From assembly GCF_017876435.1 (NCBI RefSeq), contig NZ_JAGIOA010000001.1, positions 310,001-374,000 on the forward strand: DNA of 64,000 nucleotides. Direction: 5' to 3'. Both the position numbers and the translations under genes were made by a program. The notes under the pieces are model-generated. The model searched no databases. It was not told where the DNA came from and saw only the letters and a list, made by a program, of their open reading frames with translations. Shown here in pieces: positions 26,459-34,969 of the stretch (its first letter is position 1; each line of letters opens with the position of its first letter). The stretch comes from Microbacterium phyllosphaerae. GTDB lineage: Bacteria; Actinomycetota; Actinomycetes; Actinomycetales; Microbacteriaceae.

Positions 26459-26494
26459 GAAAGGGGCGAGGATCCGAAGATCCTCGCCCCTTTC
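26459..26494 (-). terminator. UUCG-loop terminator of the rpmB-rpmG-rpsN operon
   Basis: Perfect 16-bp arms GAAAGGGGCGAGGATC and complement; the RNA loop is C(UUCG)G, an exceptionally stable tetraloop. It starts 17 nt after the rpsN stop. Confidence 0.9.
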
Positions 26495-26511
26495 GGCTTG
26501 TCTGCTGAGAC

Positions 26512-26817
26512 TTACCAGCTCGACTTGGTGACACCGGGCAGCTCGCCACGGTGTGCCATGTCACGGAAGCGGACGCGCGAGACGCCGAACTTCGTGAGGA
26601 CACCGCGGGGGCGGCCGTCGATGACGTCGCGCGAACGCACGCGAGCCGGCGACGCGTTGCGCGGCAGCTTCTGCAGGCCGACGCGTGCGGCCTCGCGGGC
26701 CTCGTCGGTGGCGTTCGGGTCGACCAGGGTCTTCTTCAGCTCGGCGCGACGCTCTGCGTAACGCTCGACGATGACCTTGCGCTGCTCGTTGCGAGCGATC
26801 TTGCTCTTCTTAGCCAT
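26512..26817 (-). CDS. rpsN: 30S ribosomal protein S14, cysteine-free form
   Basis: 101 residues, the long form of S14. It begins [14 protein letters not shown] and ends [19 protein letters not shown], the conserved C-terminus that contacts 16S rRNA in the 30S head. No CxxC pair is present, so no zinc is needed. It is third in a three-gene operon, 3 nt after rpmG. In several actinobacteria such cysteine-free copies are zinc-starvation paralogues; no Zur-like box was found here. Confidence 0.95.
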   Translation of the reverse strand: MAKKSKIARNEQRKVIVERYAERRAELKKTLVDPNATDEAREAARVGLQKLPRNASPARVRSRDVIDGRPRGVLTKFGVSRVRFRDMAHRGELPGVTKSSW

Positions 26818-26820
26818 TGA

Positions 26821-26991
26821 TCAACGCTCCTCTCGGAATTCGACGTGCTGACGGATGACCGGGTCGTACTTCTTGAGCACGAGGCGGTCGGGGGTGTTGC
26901 GGCGGTTCTTCTTGGTCACGTACGTGTAGCCCGTACCTGCCGTCGAACGCAGCTTGATGATCGGACGTACGTCCTGAGCCTTCTTGGCCAT
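26821..26991 (-). CDS. rpmG: 50S ribosomal protein L33, cysteine-free form
   Basis: 56 residues, normal for L33. It starts [20 protein letters not shown] and continues with [20 protein letters not shown]. The zinc-ribbon cysteines of the other L33 class are absent. The ATG shares its A with the TAA of rpmB (TAATG), so translation is coupled. It is too short for many automatic ORF filters. Confidence 0.95.
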   Translation of the reverse strand: MAKKAQDVRPIIKLRSTAGTGYTYVTKKNRRNTPDRLVLKKYDPVIRQHVEFREER

Positions 26992-27227
26992 TAGAGCTTC
27001 ACACCCTTCGCCTGGAGGTCCTTGACCACGTTCTCGATGCCGCGGACGTCGATCACCTTGATGCCCTTGGCGGACACGTTGAGCGTGATCTTACGACCGA
27101 GCGACGCGACGAAATAGGTCTTCTTCTGCACGTTCGGGTCGAAGCGACGCTTCGTCCGGCGGTGCGAGTGCGAGACGTTGTGACCGAAGCCGGGAACAGC
27201 TCCTGTCACCTGGCACACTGCTGCCAT
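26991..27227 (-). CDS. rpmB: 50S ribosomal protein L28
   Basis: 78 residues with the N-terminal [20 protein letters not shown] and TKRRFDPN signature of L28. Only one Cys remains at the ribbon position, so this is the zinc-independent form. It is the first gene of the operon and has an AGAAGGAGT Shine-Dalgarno. The leader upstream holds three small hairpins. Confidence 0.95.
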   Translation of the reverse strand: MAAVCQVTGAVPGFGHNVSHSHRRTKRRFDPNVQKKTYFVASLGRKITLNVSAKGIKVIDVRGIENVVKDLQAKGVKL

Positions 27228-27247
27228 GATGTGACTCCTTCTATACC

Positions 27248-27377
27248 GTGAGGCCGGACGGCCTCACCCAAGATCCCTTGTCTGCGCGCCACCCCGCATC
27301 GCCGATCTCTCGGCCGAAGAAGGGGAAGCGCGCGAACTACGCACAGGAGTGTGCGCAGACAAAGAGTCAGTTTAGCA
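27248..27377 (-). promoter_or_regulatory. rpmB promoter and structured leader
   Basis: An extended -10, TGC-TAAACT, is at 27369-27377 on the minus strand. The leader of about 135 nt then contains three perfect hairpins with 4-nt loops: CGCACA/TGTGCG (27340-27355), GCCGA/TCGGC (27301-27314) and GTGAGGCC/GGCCTCAC (27248-27267). The last lies about 20 nt before the start codon and could mediate ribosomal-protein feedback. Confidence 0.45.
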
Positions 27378-27387
27378 TGACCGAGGT

Positions 27388-29508
27388 TCAGACTCGAACG
27401 GCCTCGAGCAGAAGCGCCGCCCCCGGCGCCAGCAGCGGCAGCGGTACCCCGACGGACTCGAAGAAGGAGCCGGATGCTTCGACCCCCTCGCCGAGCCATG
27501 CGGGGTCCGAGACCTGATGGCGTCCCACCGATCCGAGCTCTTCGCGCACCCGCAGCCGATACCGCTCCCCCGCCTGCAGCCCCGGAATCCTGGTGCGCGG
27601 CGTGAACGCATCGACCGAGGCACCGAGCCTCACCCACGCGAACACCGCGCGTGAACCGTCGACCGCGACCACGCCGTGCAGCAGGGTCTCGTCGTCGACC
27701 TCGTCGCTGCGCACCGTGACACCCGAGTGCAGCAGCGGGCGCAGCTCGCGGTAGAGCGCCGTCCAGCGAGCCAACATCGCACGCTCGTCATCCGTGCATC
27801 CGGTGATGTCCCACTCGATGCCGGCGTGGCCGAACAGCGCGGTCGTCATGCGGAAGGGCAGGGATGCTGCGCGATGAGTCGTCTCGGCGATCGGCGGCCC
27901 GACGTGCGAGCCCACGACCTCCGGCGGCACGAGTGTGCCGGTCCACCGCTGGATGCGCTGACGTTCCACCGGGTCGTTCGAGTCCGAGGCCCAGACGCGC
28001 TGCGTGCGCTGCAGCACGCCGAGGTCGACGCGGGCGCCGCCGCTCGCGCACGATTCGATCTCCAGATCTGGATGCCGCTCGCGTAGCGCGTCGAGCAGGG
28101 CGTAGAACGCCGCGGTCTGGGCGTGCACGGCCGCGCGACCCGTGCGCGGTGACACCGCCGCATGCAGGTCGCGGTTGTGGTCCCATTTGATGAAATCGAC
28201 GCCGATCTCGGAGACCAGCGCGTCGAGGCGCTCCAGAAGGTATGCCGCGGCATCCGGGTTCGTGAGGTCGAGCACCTTCTGGTGCCGCCAGGTGGGCGAG
28301 TCGGGCGACGCCTGCAGCACCCAGTCCGGATGCTGCAGGGCGAGGTCCGACACCGGGTTGACCATCTCAGGCTCGAACCAGAGGCCGAACTGCATCTCGA
28401 GCCCGTGCACGTGCTCCGCGAGCGGCCGCAGCCCCTCGGGCCACTTGGCGTGATCGATGTACCAGTCGCCGAGCCCCGACCGATCGTCTGGGCGACCACG
28501 GAACCATCCGTCGTCGAGCACGAACCGCTCGACCCCGACGGATGCCGCAGCCTCCGCGAGCTCGACGATCTTCGCCGGGTCGTGGTCGAAGTACACCGCC
28601 TCCCACGTGTTGAGCACGAGGGGTCGCGGCGTGGTCGGGTGCGCGGCGAACCCGCGCACCGTCTGGTGCAGGCGCGCAGACACCGAGTCGAGGCCGCTGT
28701 CGCCATAGGTGAGGAACACACGAGGAGAGACGTAGGTCTCCCCCGCCGCGAGCCGGATCTCGCCGGGGAGCAGCAGCTCTCCCCCACCGAGCACCGCGCC
28801 GTGCACACCGGCGCCCTCGGGCAGCCTCTCGACGCCGACCTCGAGGTCGCCGCTCCACGCGACGTGCGCGGCCCAGAGCTCCCCCCGGCGGAAGCCGAAC
28901 CCGTCTGTTCCCACGGCGGTCAGATACGGAGCGTCGTGTCCACCGCGACCGCGGCGCACCTGACGCAGATGCGCACCGTGTCGCAGGGTGCCTCGCTGCG
29001 GGTGCCGTTCGCCGGTCCAGCGGCCGGTGTGGTCGAGCACCTCGGTGGCATGGGCGGGGACCGGGAGCAGGATGCGGGCGGCCAGGAGATCGAGCGGCCC
29101 GGTGCCGTCGCCGGTGCTCGTGACCGATACCTGCGCGCTCAGCACACCGAAGGGATCCAGGTCGAGATCGAGGAGCACCGAGGCGCCGGCCGCGGCATCC
29201 GAGAACTCCGCGCGCAGCGTGGTCTCCGTCGCCGCCCACCCGATCGAGCGCAGCAGCGGAGCGCTGTGCAGACCGCCGCGATGCCAGGCGAGCGCCGGTG
29301 CGCCCGACCACCCGTCGGCCTCGACGGCGAGCAGCGGGAAGACCCGGGGAGCATCGAACGAGCTGAACGTCACCGAGCCGGTCGACGACCCTGCGAGCGC
29401 CGTCAGATCGGCGGGGTCGAGCGCCGCTCCCCAGTGCAGGATGCGGGCGCCGGCGGTGTCGATCACGACGCTCACGCCGGCCGAGGTCAGGTGGACGAGT
29501 TCGCTCAT
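27388..29508 (-). CDS. GH36 alpha-galactosidase
   Basis: 706 residues, the standard size of the RafA/AgaA-type enzymes. The barrel has ERFVLDDGWF, the nucleophile in DFIKWDHNRD (Asp near 442), ESCASGGARVDLG, and the acid/base in WASDSNDPVERQ (near 508). It releases alpha-1,6-galactose from raffinose-family and related oligosaccharides, in the cytoplasm since no signal is seen. It lies 21 nt after the terminator of the ABC operon, so it is expressed by read-through or its own promoter. The ATG at 29508 was chosen because residues match the family N-terminus. Confidence 0.92.
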   Translation of the reverse strand: MSELVHLTSAGVSVVIDTAGARILHWGAALDPADLTALAGSSTGSVTFSSFDAPRVFPLLAVEADGWSGAPALAWHRGGLHSAPLLRSIGWAATETTLRAEFSDAAAGASVLLDLDLDPFGVLSAQVSVTSTGDGTGPLDLLAARILLPVPAHATEVLDHTGRWTGERHPQRGTLRHGAHLRQVRRGRGGHDAPYLTAVGTDGFGFRRGELWAAHVAWSGDLEVGVERLPEGAGVHGAVLGGGELLLPGEIRLAAGETYVSPRVFLTYGDSGLDSVSARLHQTVRGFAAHPTTPRPLVLNTWEAVYFDHDPAKIVELAEAAASVGVERFVLDDGWFRGRPDDRSGLGDWYIDHAKWPEGLRPLAEHVHGLEMQFGLWFEPEMVNPVSDLALQHPDWVLQASPDSPTWRHQKVLDLTNPDAAAYLLERLDALVSEIGVDFIKWDHNRDLHAAVSPRTGRAAVHAQTAAFYALLDALRERHPDLEIESCASGGARVDLGVLQRTQRVWASDSNDPVERQRIQRWTGTLVPPEVVGSHVGPPIAETTHRAASLPFRMTTALFGHAGIEWDITGCTDDERAMLARWTALYRELRPLLHSGVTVRSDEVDDETLLHGVVAVDGSRAVFAWVRLGASVDAFTPRTRIPGLQAGERYRLRVREELGSVGRHQVSDPAWLGEGVEASGSFFESVGVPLPLLAPGAALLLEAVRV

Positions 29509-29528
29509 TTGCCGCTCCAGACGAAAAG

Positions 29529-29562
29529 GGAGGCCCGCCCGTGAGCATACGGGCGGGCCTCC
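29529..29562 (-). terminator. Intrinsic terminator after the sugar-binding protein gene
   Basis: Perfect 14-bp arms (GGAGGCCCGCCCGT and complement) with a 6-nt loop, followed on the minus strand by a short CTTTTC U-tract. It begins 8 nt after the stop codon. Confidence 0.85.
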
Positions 29563-29570
29563 GAGGGGTG

Positions 29571-30905
29571 TTACTCCTTGACGGGGATCGACGCGGCCTT
29601 CAGCGCGTCGACGGTCGCCGTCTGACCCTTCTCGATCGCGTCGAGCAGCGTTCCGCTGCCCGAGACCGCGGCCTTGAACCCGTCGGACACGTCCGAGTAG
29701 GTCTGGGTCATGGTCGGGCCCCACGCGAAGTCGGGCGAGACCTGGGTGGCGGCGTCGGCGAAGACGTCGTAGATCTTCTGTCCGCCGTAGAAGTCGACGC
29801 CCTCGGCGTAGACCGGCAGCGTCAGCCCCGCCGTGGTGGCCGGGTACAGGTTGGCCGCCTCGGCGAGCGCGGTCAGCGCCTCATCCGACGTGTTGAGCCA
29901 CAGAGCGAACTTGGTCGCCTCGTAGACGTGCTCGCTGCCCTTGAGGACCGCGGTCGACGAGCCGCCCCAGTTGCCGGCGGCGGATCCGCCCTCTTCCCAC
30001 TGCGGGAGAGGTGCGACGGCCCAGTTGCCGGCGGTGTCGGGGGCACCGCTCGAGATCGAGTTGGCACCCCAGACGGCGGAGTTCCAGGTCCAGACCTCGC
30101 CGGAGTTGTAGGCGTTGTTCCACTCGTCGGTCCAGGCGGGAACCGTCGCGACGAGGTCGTCGTCGAGCATGCTCTGCCAGAAGTCGGCGACCGTGGTGGT
30201 GGCGTCGTCGGCGAGGGAGACCGTCCAGCCCTCGTCGTCGCTCGAGAACCACTGAGCGCCGTCCTGCCAGGCGAACCCGGCGAACTGGTTGATGTCGGAC
30301 TGCGAGAAGTTGGTGATGTATCCGCCGAGTGCGCGGATCTTCACCGCGGCATCGCGGTACTCGTCCCAGGTGGTGGGGATCTCGATGCCGTTCTTCTCGA
30401 ACAGGTCGGCGCGGTAGAACAGCGCCATGGGGCCGGTGTCCTGAGGGATGCCGTAGACGCTGTCGGTGCCGAGCGTCACCTGGCCCCAGGCCCAGTCGAC
30501 GAACTGGTCTTCGGAGGCCACGACGTCTTCGCAGGCGCTGAGGTCTTCGATGCCGTCCTGCACGAGGAAGTTCGGCAGGGCGTCGTACTCGATCTGGCCG
30601 AGGTCGGGGGCGTCGCCCGCCTTGATCTGGTTGAAGAAGTTCTGGTACGTGCCCCCGTTGCCGTTCGGGCCGGTCTGCACGTCGACCTGGATCTCGGGGT
30701 TGGCGTCGTTCCAGATCTTCACGACGTCTTCGATGCCGGGGATCCAGGAGGTGAACTCGAGCGTGACGTCGCCGTCGGCCGGGGTGCACGAGGCGGCGGC
30801 GTCGCCGCCGGTGCCGGAGCTGTCTCCGCCGGACGCCGAGCAACCGGCGAGCGCGAACGCCGAGATGGCGATGACAGCGGCTGCCTTCATCTTCGAATGC
30901 TGCAT
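29571..30905 (-). CDS. Sugar ABC transporter substrate-binding lipoprotein
   Basis: 444 residues from ATG 30905 (AAAGGATCG site). The lipobox is FALAGC (Cys near 22). The mature part follows the CUT1 binding-protein fold, with FTSWIPGIEDVVKIWNDANP at the N-lobe and GIPQDTGPMALFYRADLFEK at the hinge region. It is the last gene of the GH42-led operon, separated from the permeases by 86 nt. It probably delivers galacto-oligosaccharides. Confidence 0.92.
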   Translation of the reverse strand: MQHSKMKAAAVIAISAFALAGCSASGGDSSGTGGDAAASCTPADGDVTLEFTSWIPGIEDVVKIWNDANPEIQVDVQTGPNGNGGTYQNFFNQIKAGDAPDLGQIEYDALPNFLVQDGIEDLSACEDVVASEDQFVDWAWGQVTLGTDSVYGIPQDTGPMALFYRADLFEKNGIEIPTTWDEYRDAAVKIRALGGYITNFSQSDINQFAGFAWQDGAQWFSSDDEGWTVSLADDATTTVADFWQSMLDDDLVATVPAWTDEWNNAYNSGEVWTWNSAVWGANSISSGAPDTAGNWAVAPLPQWEEGGSAAGNWGGSSTAVLKGSEHVYEATKFALWLNTSDEALTALAEAANLYPATTAGLTLPVYAEGVDFYGGQKIYDVFADAATQVSPDFAWGPTMTQTYSDVSDGFKAAVSGSGTLLDAIEKGQTATVDALKAASIPVKE

Positions 30906-30991
30906 TTCGATCCTTTCGTGGATGCGATGGGGGTGGTGCGGGTGGGTGGTGCGAAGGGGTGGCCGCCCGGTCGGTCCGGTCGGCCGCCTGC

Positions 30992-31897
30992 TCACTTCAG
31001 GGCGCCGGCGCCCAGTCCGTTGCGCCAGAAGCGCTGGAGCAGGAGGAAGGTGACGATCAGCGGGATGACCGACAGCAGAGCGCCGATCAGGACGAGACCG
31101 CGGAGCTCTGGCAGCTGGTTCAGCTGGTTGTTCCAGTTGTAGAGACCGAAGACGACGGGGAAGAGCTCTTCGCTGCGCAGCATGATCATCGGCAGGAAGA
31201 AGTTGTTCCAGATGGCCACGAACTGGAACAGGAACATCGTCACCAGAGCGGGGGTCATCAGGCGGATGCTGACGGTGAAGAACGTGCGGATCTCACCCGC
31301 GCCGTCGAGCCTGCTCGCCTCGAGAAGTTCGTCCGGCACCGAGGAGGCCGCGAAGATGCGGGCCAGATACACGCCGAACGGGCTCACGATCGAGGGCAGG
31401 AACACCGACCAGAAGGTGTTCGTCAGCTGCGCCTGGCTGAAGATCAGGAACAGGGGCAGCGCGAGCGCCGTCGCCGGCACGAGCACTCCGCCGAGCACGA
31501 TGTCGAACAGCAGGTCGCGACCGGGGAACCGGTACTTCGCCAGGGCGTAGCCGGCCATGGCGGCGAGCAGAGTGGCGATGGCCCCGCCGAGTGCCGCGTA
31601 GAGCACCGAGTTCAGCAGCCAGCGCAGGTAGATCCCATCGCGGTAGGTGAAGAGCTCGGCGATGTTGTCGAACAGGTGGAAGTCGGCGAACCACAGCGGA
31701 GCGGTGGTCAGGATGTCGCCGGTCTCCTTGCTGGAGGCGACGAGCAGCCACCACAGCGGCAGCAGGAAGTAGACCGTGAACACGGCCATGATCAGCATGG
31801 CGCCGGTGCGCGAGATGCCCGATTCGCGTGCGGCCTTCGGGCGCGAGGCGTTCCGGCGCGACCCCCGACCAGGGGCGACGATCGACATGGTGCTCAT
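30992..31897 (-). CDS. Carbohydrate ABC transporter permease, MalG type
   Basis: 301 residues, six membrane spans. The EAA loop is LEASRLDGAGEIRTFFTVSI. Start at MSTMSIVAP overlaps the TGA of the partner permease (ATGA). CUT1 family; an ATPase is not encoded locally. Confidence 0.92.
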   Translation of the reverse strand: MSTMSIVAPGRGSRRNASRPKAARESGISRTGAMLIMAVFTVYFLLPLWWLLVASSKETGDILTTAPLWFADFHLFDNIAELFTYRDGIYLRWLLNSVLYAALGGAIATLLAAMAGYALAKYRFPGRDLLFDIVLGGVLVPATALALPLFLIFSQAQLTNTFWSVFLPSIVSPFGVYLARIFAASSVPDELLEASRLDGAGEIRTFFTVSIRLMTPALVTMFLFQFVAIWNNFFLPMIMLRSEELFPVVFGLYNWNNQLNQLPELRGLVLIGALLSVIPLIVTFLLLQRFWRNGLGAGALK

Positions 31898-32823
31898 GCG
31901 TTCTGCTCCTTGCGCTGCATGTACTTCATGAATCCGAACGACAGCACGAACGTCGTCACGGCGAGCACGACCGAGAAGGCGGCCGCCAGGTTGGTGTTCG
32001 GGATGGATGCCGTGGCGTACACGGTCATGTTCGGGGTGAACGTGCTGGTGACCGCCGAGCTGAACGAGCGGAACACCTGCGGCTCGGCGAGCAGCTGCAG
32101 AGTGCCGATGATGGAGAAGATCGCGGTCATCACGATCGCCGGGCGCACCAGCGGGATCTTGATCGACCAGGCGATGCGCCACTGGCTGGCGCCGTCGAGG
32201 CGAGCCGCTTCGTAGAGCTCCTGCGGGATCGACAGCAGCGCCGAGTAGATGATCAGCATGTTGTAGCCGACGTAGACCCAGGTGACGACGTTCGCGATCG
32301 ACCACAGCACGAGGTCGGCTCCGAGGAAGTCAATCTGCTTCGTGATCGCGGTGAACGGCGACAGGTTGGGCGAGAAGAGCGAACCCCACATGATCGCGGC
32401 GATGACACCGGGTACTGCGTACGGCACGAAGAACGCGAGGCGGAAGAAGCGCTTGCCCCGCACGAGCGGCGAGTCGAGCAGCAGCGCGAACAGCAGCGCG
32501 AGGCCGAGCATGACCGGCACCTGCACGACGCCGAACATGAGCATCCGCCCCATCGACGCCCAGAACGCCTCGTTCTGGAAGACGAGCACGTACTGGGTGA
32601 GACCGCCGAACACCTGCTCGGCCTTGCCGAACGTGCCGTCGCGCTTCACGACCAGCAGCGACTGCCAGAACGCGTAGGCGATCGGCACGACGTAGAAGAG
32701 GGCGAACAGGACGCCGAACGGCACGATCAGGAACGCGATGGCTCCCTTGTGCGGAATGCGTCGGCGGCGACCCGGCGCCGTCGACGCTGAGGCGACCGCC
32801 GGAGCGGTGAGCGTGGTGGTCAT
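31894..32823 (-). CDS. Carbohydrate ABC transporter permease, MalF type
   Basis: 309 residues, six membrane spans with a basic N-terminal segment (PGRRRRIPHKG). The EAA loop is YEAARLDGASQWRIAWSIKI. Its ATG overlaps the TGA of the GH42 gene by 4 nt, which ties transport to galactosidase synthesis. Confidence 0.92.
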   Translation of the reverse strand: MTTTLTAPAVASASTAPGRRRRIPHKGAIAFLIVPFGVLFALFYVVPIAYAFWQSLLVVKRDGTFGKAEQVFGGLTQYVLVFQNEAFWASMGRMLMFGVVQVPVMLGLALLFALLLDSPLVRGKRFFRLAFFVPYAVPGVIAAIMWGSLFSPNLSPFTAITKQIDFLGADLVLWSIANVVTWVYVGYNMLIIYSALLSIPQELYEAARLDGASQWRIAWSIKIPLVRPAIVMTAIFSIIGTLQLLAEPQVFRSFSSAVTSTFTPNMTVYATASIPNTNLAAAFSVVLAVTTFVLSFGFMKYMQRKEQNA

Positions 32824-34829
32824 ACATCCTCCTTGATGATGCGGACCGCTCCGGCCGGCACGAGGCCGGTGGCGGGAGCGTCGGTGACGAGGTCGTGTCC
32901 GGATGCCGAGATCTCGGCATCCGTGGATCCGTGGTTGATGACGAACAGGAACGACCCCGTCTCGCCCGTGCGTCGCACGATCTCGACGTCGGGGCCTGCG
33001 CCGGGCATCGGGGAGACGCCCGCGGATGCTGCGAGCTGCGCGACCAGTCGGCCGTATGCGTCGCGGGCGAGCTGCGTGCCGAGGAACCAGGCCTCACCGG
33101 CACCGGCGGCGCGTCGCGTGACGGCAGGCCGACCGGCGGAGGGGCCGTCGACGTACGACGCGACGACTTCGGCATCCGTCGTCTTGAGCCGTTCGCTCCA
33201 GACGGTGCCCGTCGAGCCGTCGGTCAGCGTGACGGACTCGTCGGGACGCAGGGGCGCGAACTCCTCCGAGCGGATGCCGAGCAGGTCGCGGAATGCGCCG
33301 GGGTAGCCGCCGGTGCGCACCCGGTCCTGCTCATCGACGATGCCGCTGAAGAACGTGATGAGAGCCGTGGCGCCGTTCTCGACCGCGCGGACGATGGCGG
33401 CGGCATCCGCGTCGCTGATGAGGTGCAGTGCAGGAACGATCAGCAGGCGGTAGCCGTCGAGGTCGCTGCCGGGGCGCACGACATCGGTCGTGATGCCGGC
33501 ATCCGAGAGAGCTGCGTGCGCCGCGTGCACCTGGCCGAGGTAGGTGAGCGCCTCGCTCGGGCGGCCCTCGTTCTCGGCGGCCCACCAGCTCTCCCAGGAG
33601 AAGAACAGGGCGGCGTCCGCGGCGACCCGCGTGCCGGCGACCTCGCCGAGACGCTCGAGCAGACCGCCGAGTTCGACGGCCTCGCGCCACTGGTCGGAAT
33701 CCTCACCCGCATGCGGCACGAGTGCCGTGTGGTACTTCTCGGCACCCTGGGTCGACGCCCGCCACTGGAAGAAGCAGATTCCGTCGGCACCGCGGGCGAC
33801 GTGCGCGGCGATGTTGCGCTGCATCTCGCCCGGGGCCTTGGCGAGGTTGTACGGCTGCCAGTTCACGGCGCCGGTCGAGGTCTCCATCAGCAGCCAGGGC
33901 GCACCCTCGGCGAGCCCGCGCGTGAGGTCAGCGGCGAACGAGAGCTCTCCCCGCGCGTCGTCGAGGCGGCGGTCGAGGTAGTGGTCGTTGGCGATCAGGT
34001 CCATGTCGCCCGCCCACGACCAGTAGTCGAGGTTGCGGATGTGCGCGGTGACCATGAAGTTGGTCGTGACCGGCACGTCGCTGCGCTCGCGCAGGATCTC
34101 GGCCTCGGCGCGGTAGAGCGCGAGCTGCTCGTCGGAGCTGAACCGCTGGAAGTCGAGGATCTGACCGGGGTTTCGCAGCGAGAGGGCCTGCGCGGGCACA
34201 CGCACGTCGTCGAAGTCGCTGTAGCGCTGGCTCCAGAACGTCGTGCCCCACGCGCGGTTGAGCGCGTCGATGTGGTCGTAGCGGTCGCGCAGCCAGCCGC
34301 GGAACGCCTCGGCGCTCGTGTCGCAGTAGCAGAGCGCGTTGTGGCAGCCCAGCTCGTTCGACACGTGCCAGAGCGACACGGCGGGGTGGTCGCCGTAGCG
34401 CTCGACCACGCGGGTGACGACCTCGGCGGCGTACGCGCGGAAGACCGGCGAGCTCGGGCAGTAGCCCTGGCGTCCGCCCTGCTGGAAGACCGTGCCGTCT
34501 TCGCCGACCGGGAGGATCTCGGGGTGCGCGGCGGTGAGCCACGGCGCGGGCGAGGCCGTGCCGGTGCCGAGGTTGATGCGGATGTCGGCGGCGTGCAGGA
34601 GCGCGATGATCTCGTCGAGCGCGCTGAAGTCCCACACTGCCCTGGCCGGGTTGATCGACGACCAGCCGAAGATGTTGATCGCCACGAGTCCGACGCCGGC
34701 CTGCTGCATGAGCCGCACGTCTTCGGGCCAGACGCTGCGGTCCCACTGCTCGGGGTTGTAGTCGCATCCGAAGACGAGGCCGCGCCCTGCGGAGAGGGTG
34801 GCGATGCGGTCGGACACAGCGGCGGCCAT
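32820..34829 (-). CDS. GH42 beta-galactosidase
   Basis: 669 residues, typical for GH42. The barrel begins GLVFGCDYNPEQWDRSVW. The acid/base Glu lies in HVSNELGCHN (near 159) and the nucleophile Glu in LLMETSTGAVNWQ (near 316). Cysteines in NALCYCDTS belong to the family's zinc-binding cluster. C-terminal trimerisation and beta domains follow. It hydrolyses beta-galactosides in the cytoplasm. Start chosen at ATG 34829 because of the AAAGGAGCG site; ATG 34853 is possible but lies in the operator. It leads the galactoside operon. Confidence 0.93.
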   Translation of the reverse strand: MAAAVSDRIATLSAGRGLVFGCDYNPEQWDRSVWPEDVRLMQQAGVGLVAINIFGWSSINPARAVWDFSALDEIIALLHAADIRINLGTGTASPAPWLTAAHPEILPVGEDGTVFQQGGRQGYCPSSPVFRAYAAEVVTRVVERYGDHPAVSLWHVSNELGCHNALCYCDTSAEAFRGWLRDRYDHIDALNRAWGTTFWSQRYSDFDDVRVPAQALSLRNPGQILDFQRFSSDEQLALYRAEAEILRERSDVPVTTNFMVTAHIRNLDYWSWAGDMDLIANDHYLDRRLDDARGELSFAADLTRGLAEGAPWLLMETSTGAVNWQPYNLAKAPGEMQRNIAAHVARGADGICFFQWRASTQGAEKYHTALVPHAGEDSDQWREAVELGGLLERLGEVAGTRVAADAALFFSWESWWAAENEGRPSEALTYLGQVHAAHAALSDAGITTDVVRPGSDLDGYRLLIVPALHLISDADAAAIVRAVENGATALITFFSGIVDEQDRVRTGGYPGAFRDLLGIRSEEFAPLRPDESVTLTDGSTGTVWSERLKTTDAEVVASYVDGPSAGRPAVTRRAAGAGEAWFLGTQLARDAYGRLVAQLAASAGVSPMPGAGPDVEIVRRTGETGSFLFVINHGSTDAEISASGHDLVTDAPATGLVPAGAVRIIKEDV

Positions 34830-34854
34830 CGGTGACGCTCCTTTGCGATTCATG

Positions 34855-34868
34855 TGTGCACGTGCACA
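34855..34868. promoter_or_regulatory. LacI-family operator, downstream copy
   Basis: Perfect 14-bp palindrome TGTGCACGTGCACA with the CG centre typical of LacI-family sites. It is 26 nt before the GH42 start and 46 bp from the second copy. Confidence 0.75.
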
Positions 34869-34877
34869 GTTCGCGGC

Positions 34878-34914
34878 ATGAGAACAGCGATCGGGATTTC
34901 TGTGAACGTGCACA
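34878..34914 (-). promoter_or_regulatory. GH42 operon promoter with second LacI operator
   Basis: The second operator copy TGTGAACGTGCACA (34901-34914) differs from the first at one base. On the minus strand its TTCACA (34901-34906) is a good -35, 17 bp from TCTCAT (34878-34883). Repressor bound here would block the -35 and could loop to the other copy. Confidence 0.65.
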
Positions 34915-34956
34915 CATCGTCGCATGTCGTGGTGAATCCCGTCAAGTCCGGGTCGC

Positions 34957-34962
34957 TAGGCT
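34957..34962 (+). promoter_or_regulatory. -10 element of the LacI gene, leaderless type
   Basis: TAGGCT, 7 nt before the ATG at 34970. Confidence 0.45.
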
Positions 34963-34969
34963 GTCGATC

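Noticed and set aside
27228..27387. Zur box upstream of rpmB
   Set aside because: No dyad resembling TGAxAATxATTxTCA is present; only hairpins and a promoter were found.
32895..34835. 646-codon plus-strand open frame
   Set aside because: Antisense to the GH42 gene, whose catalytic motifs and operon overlaps are clear.
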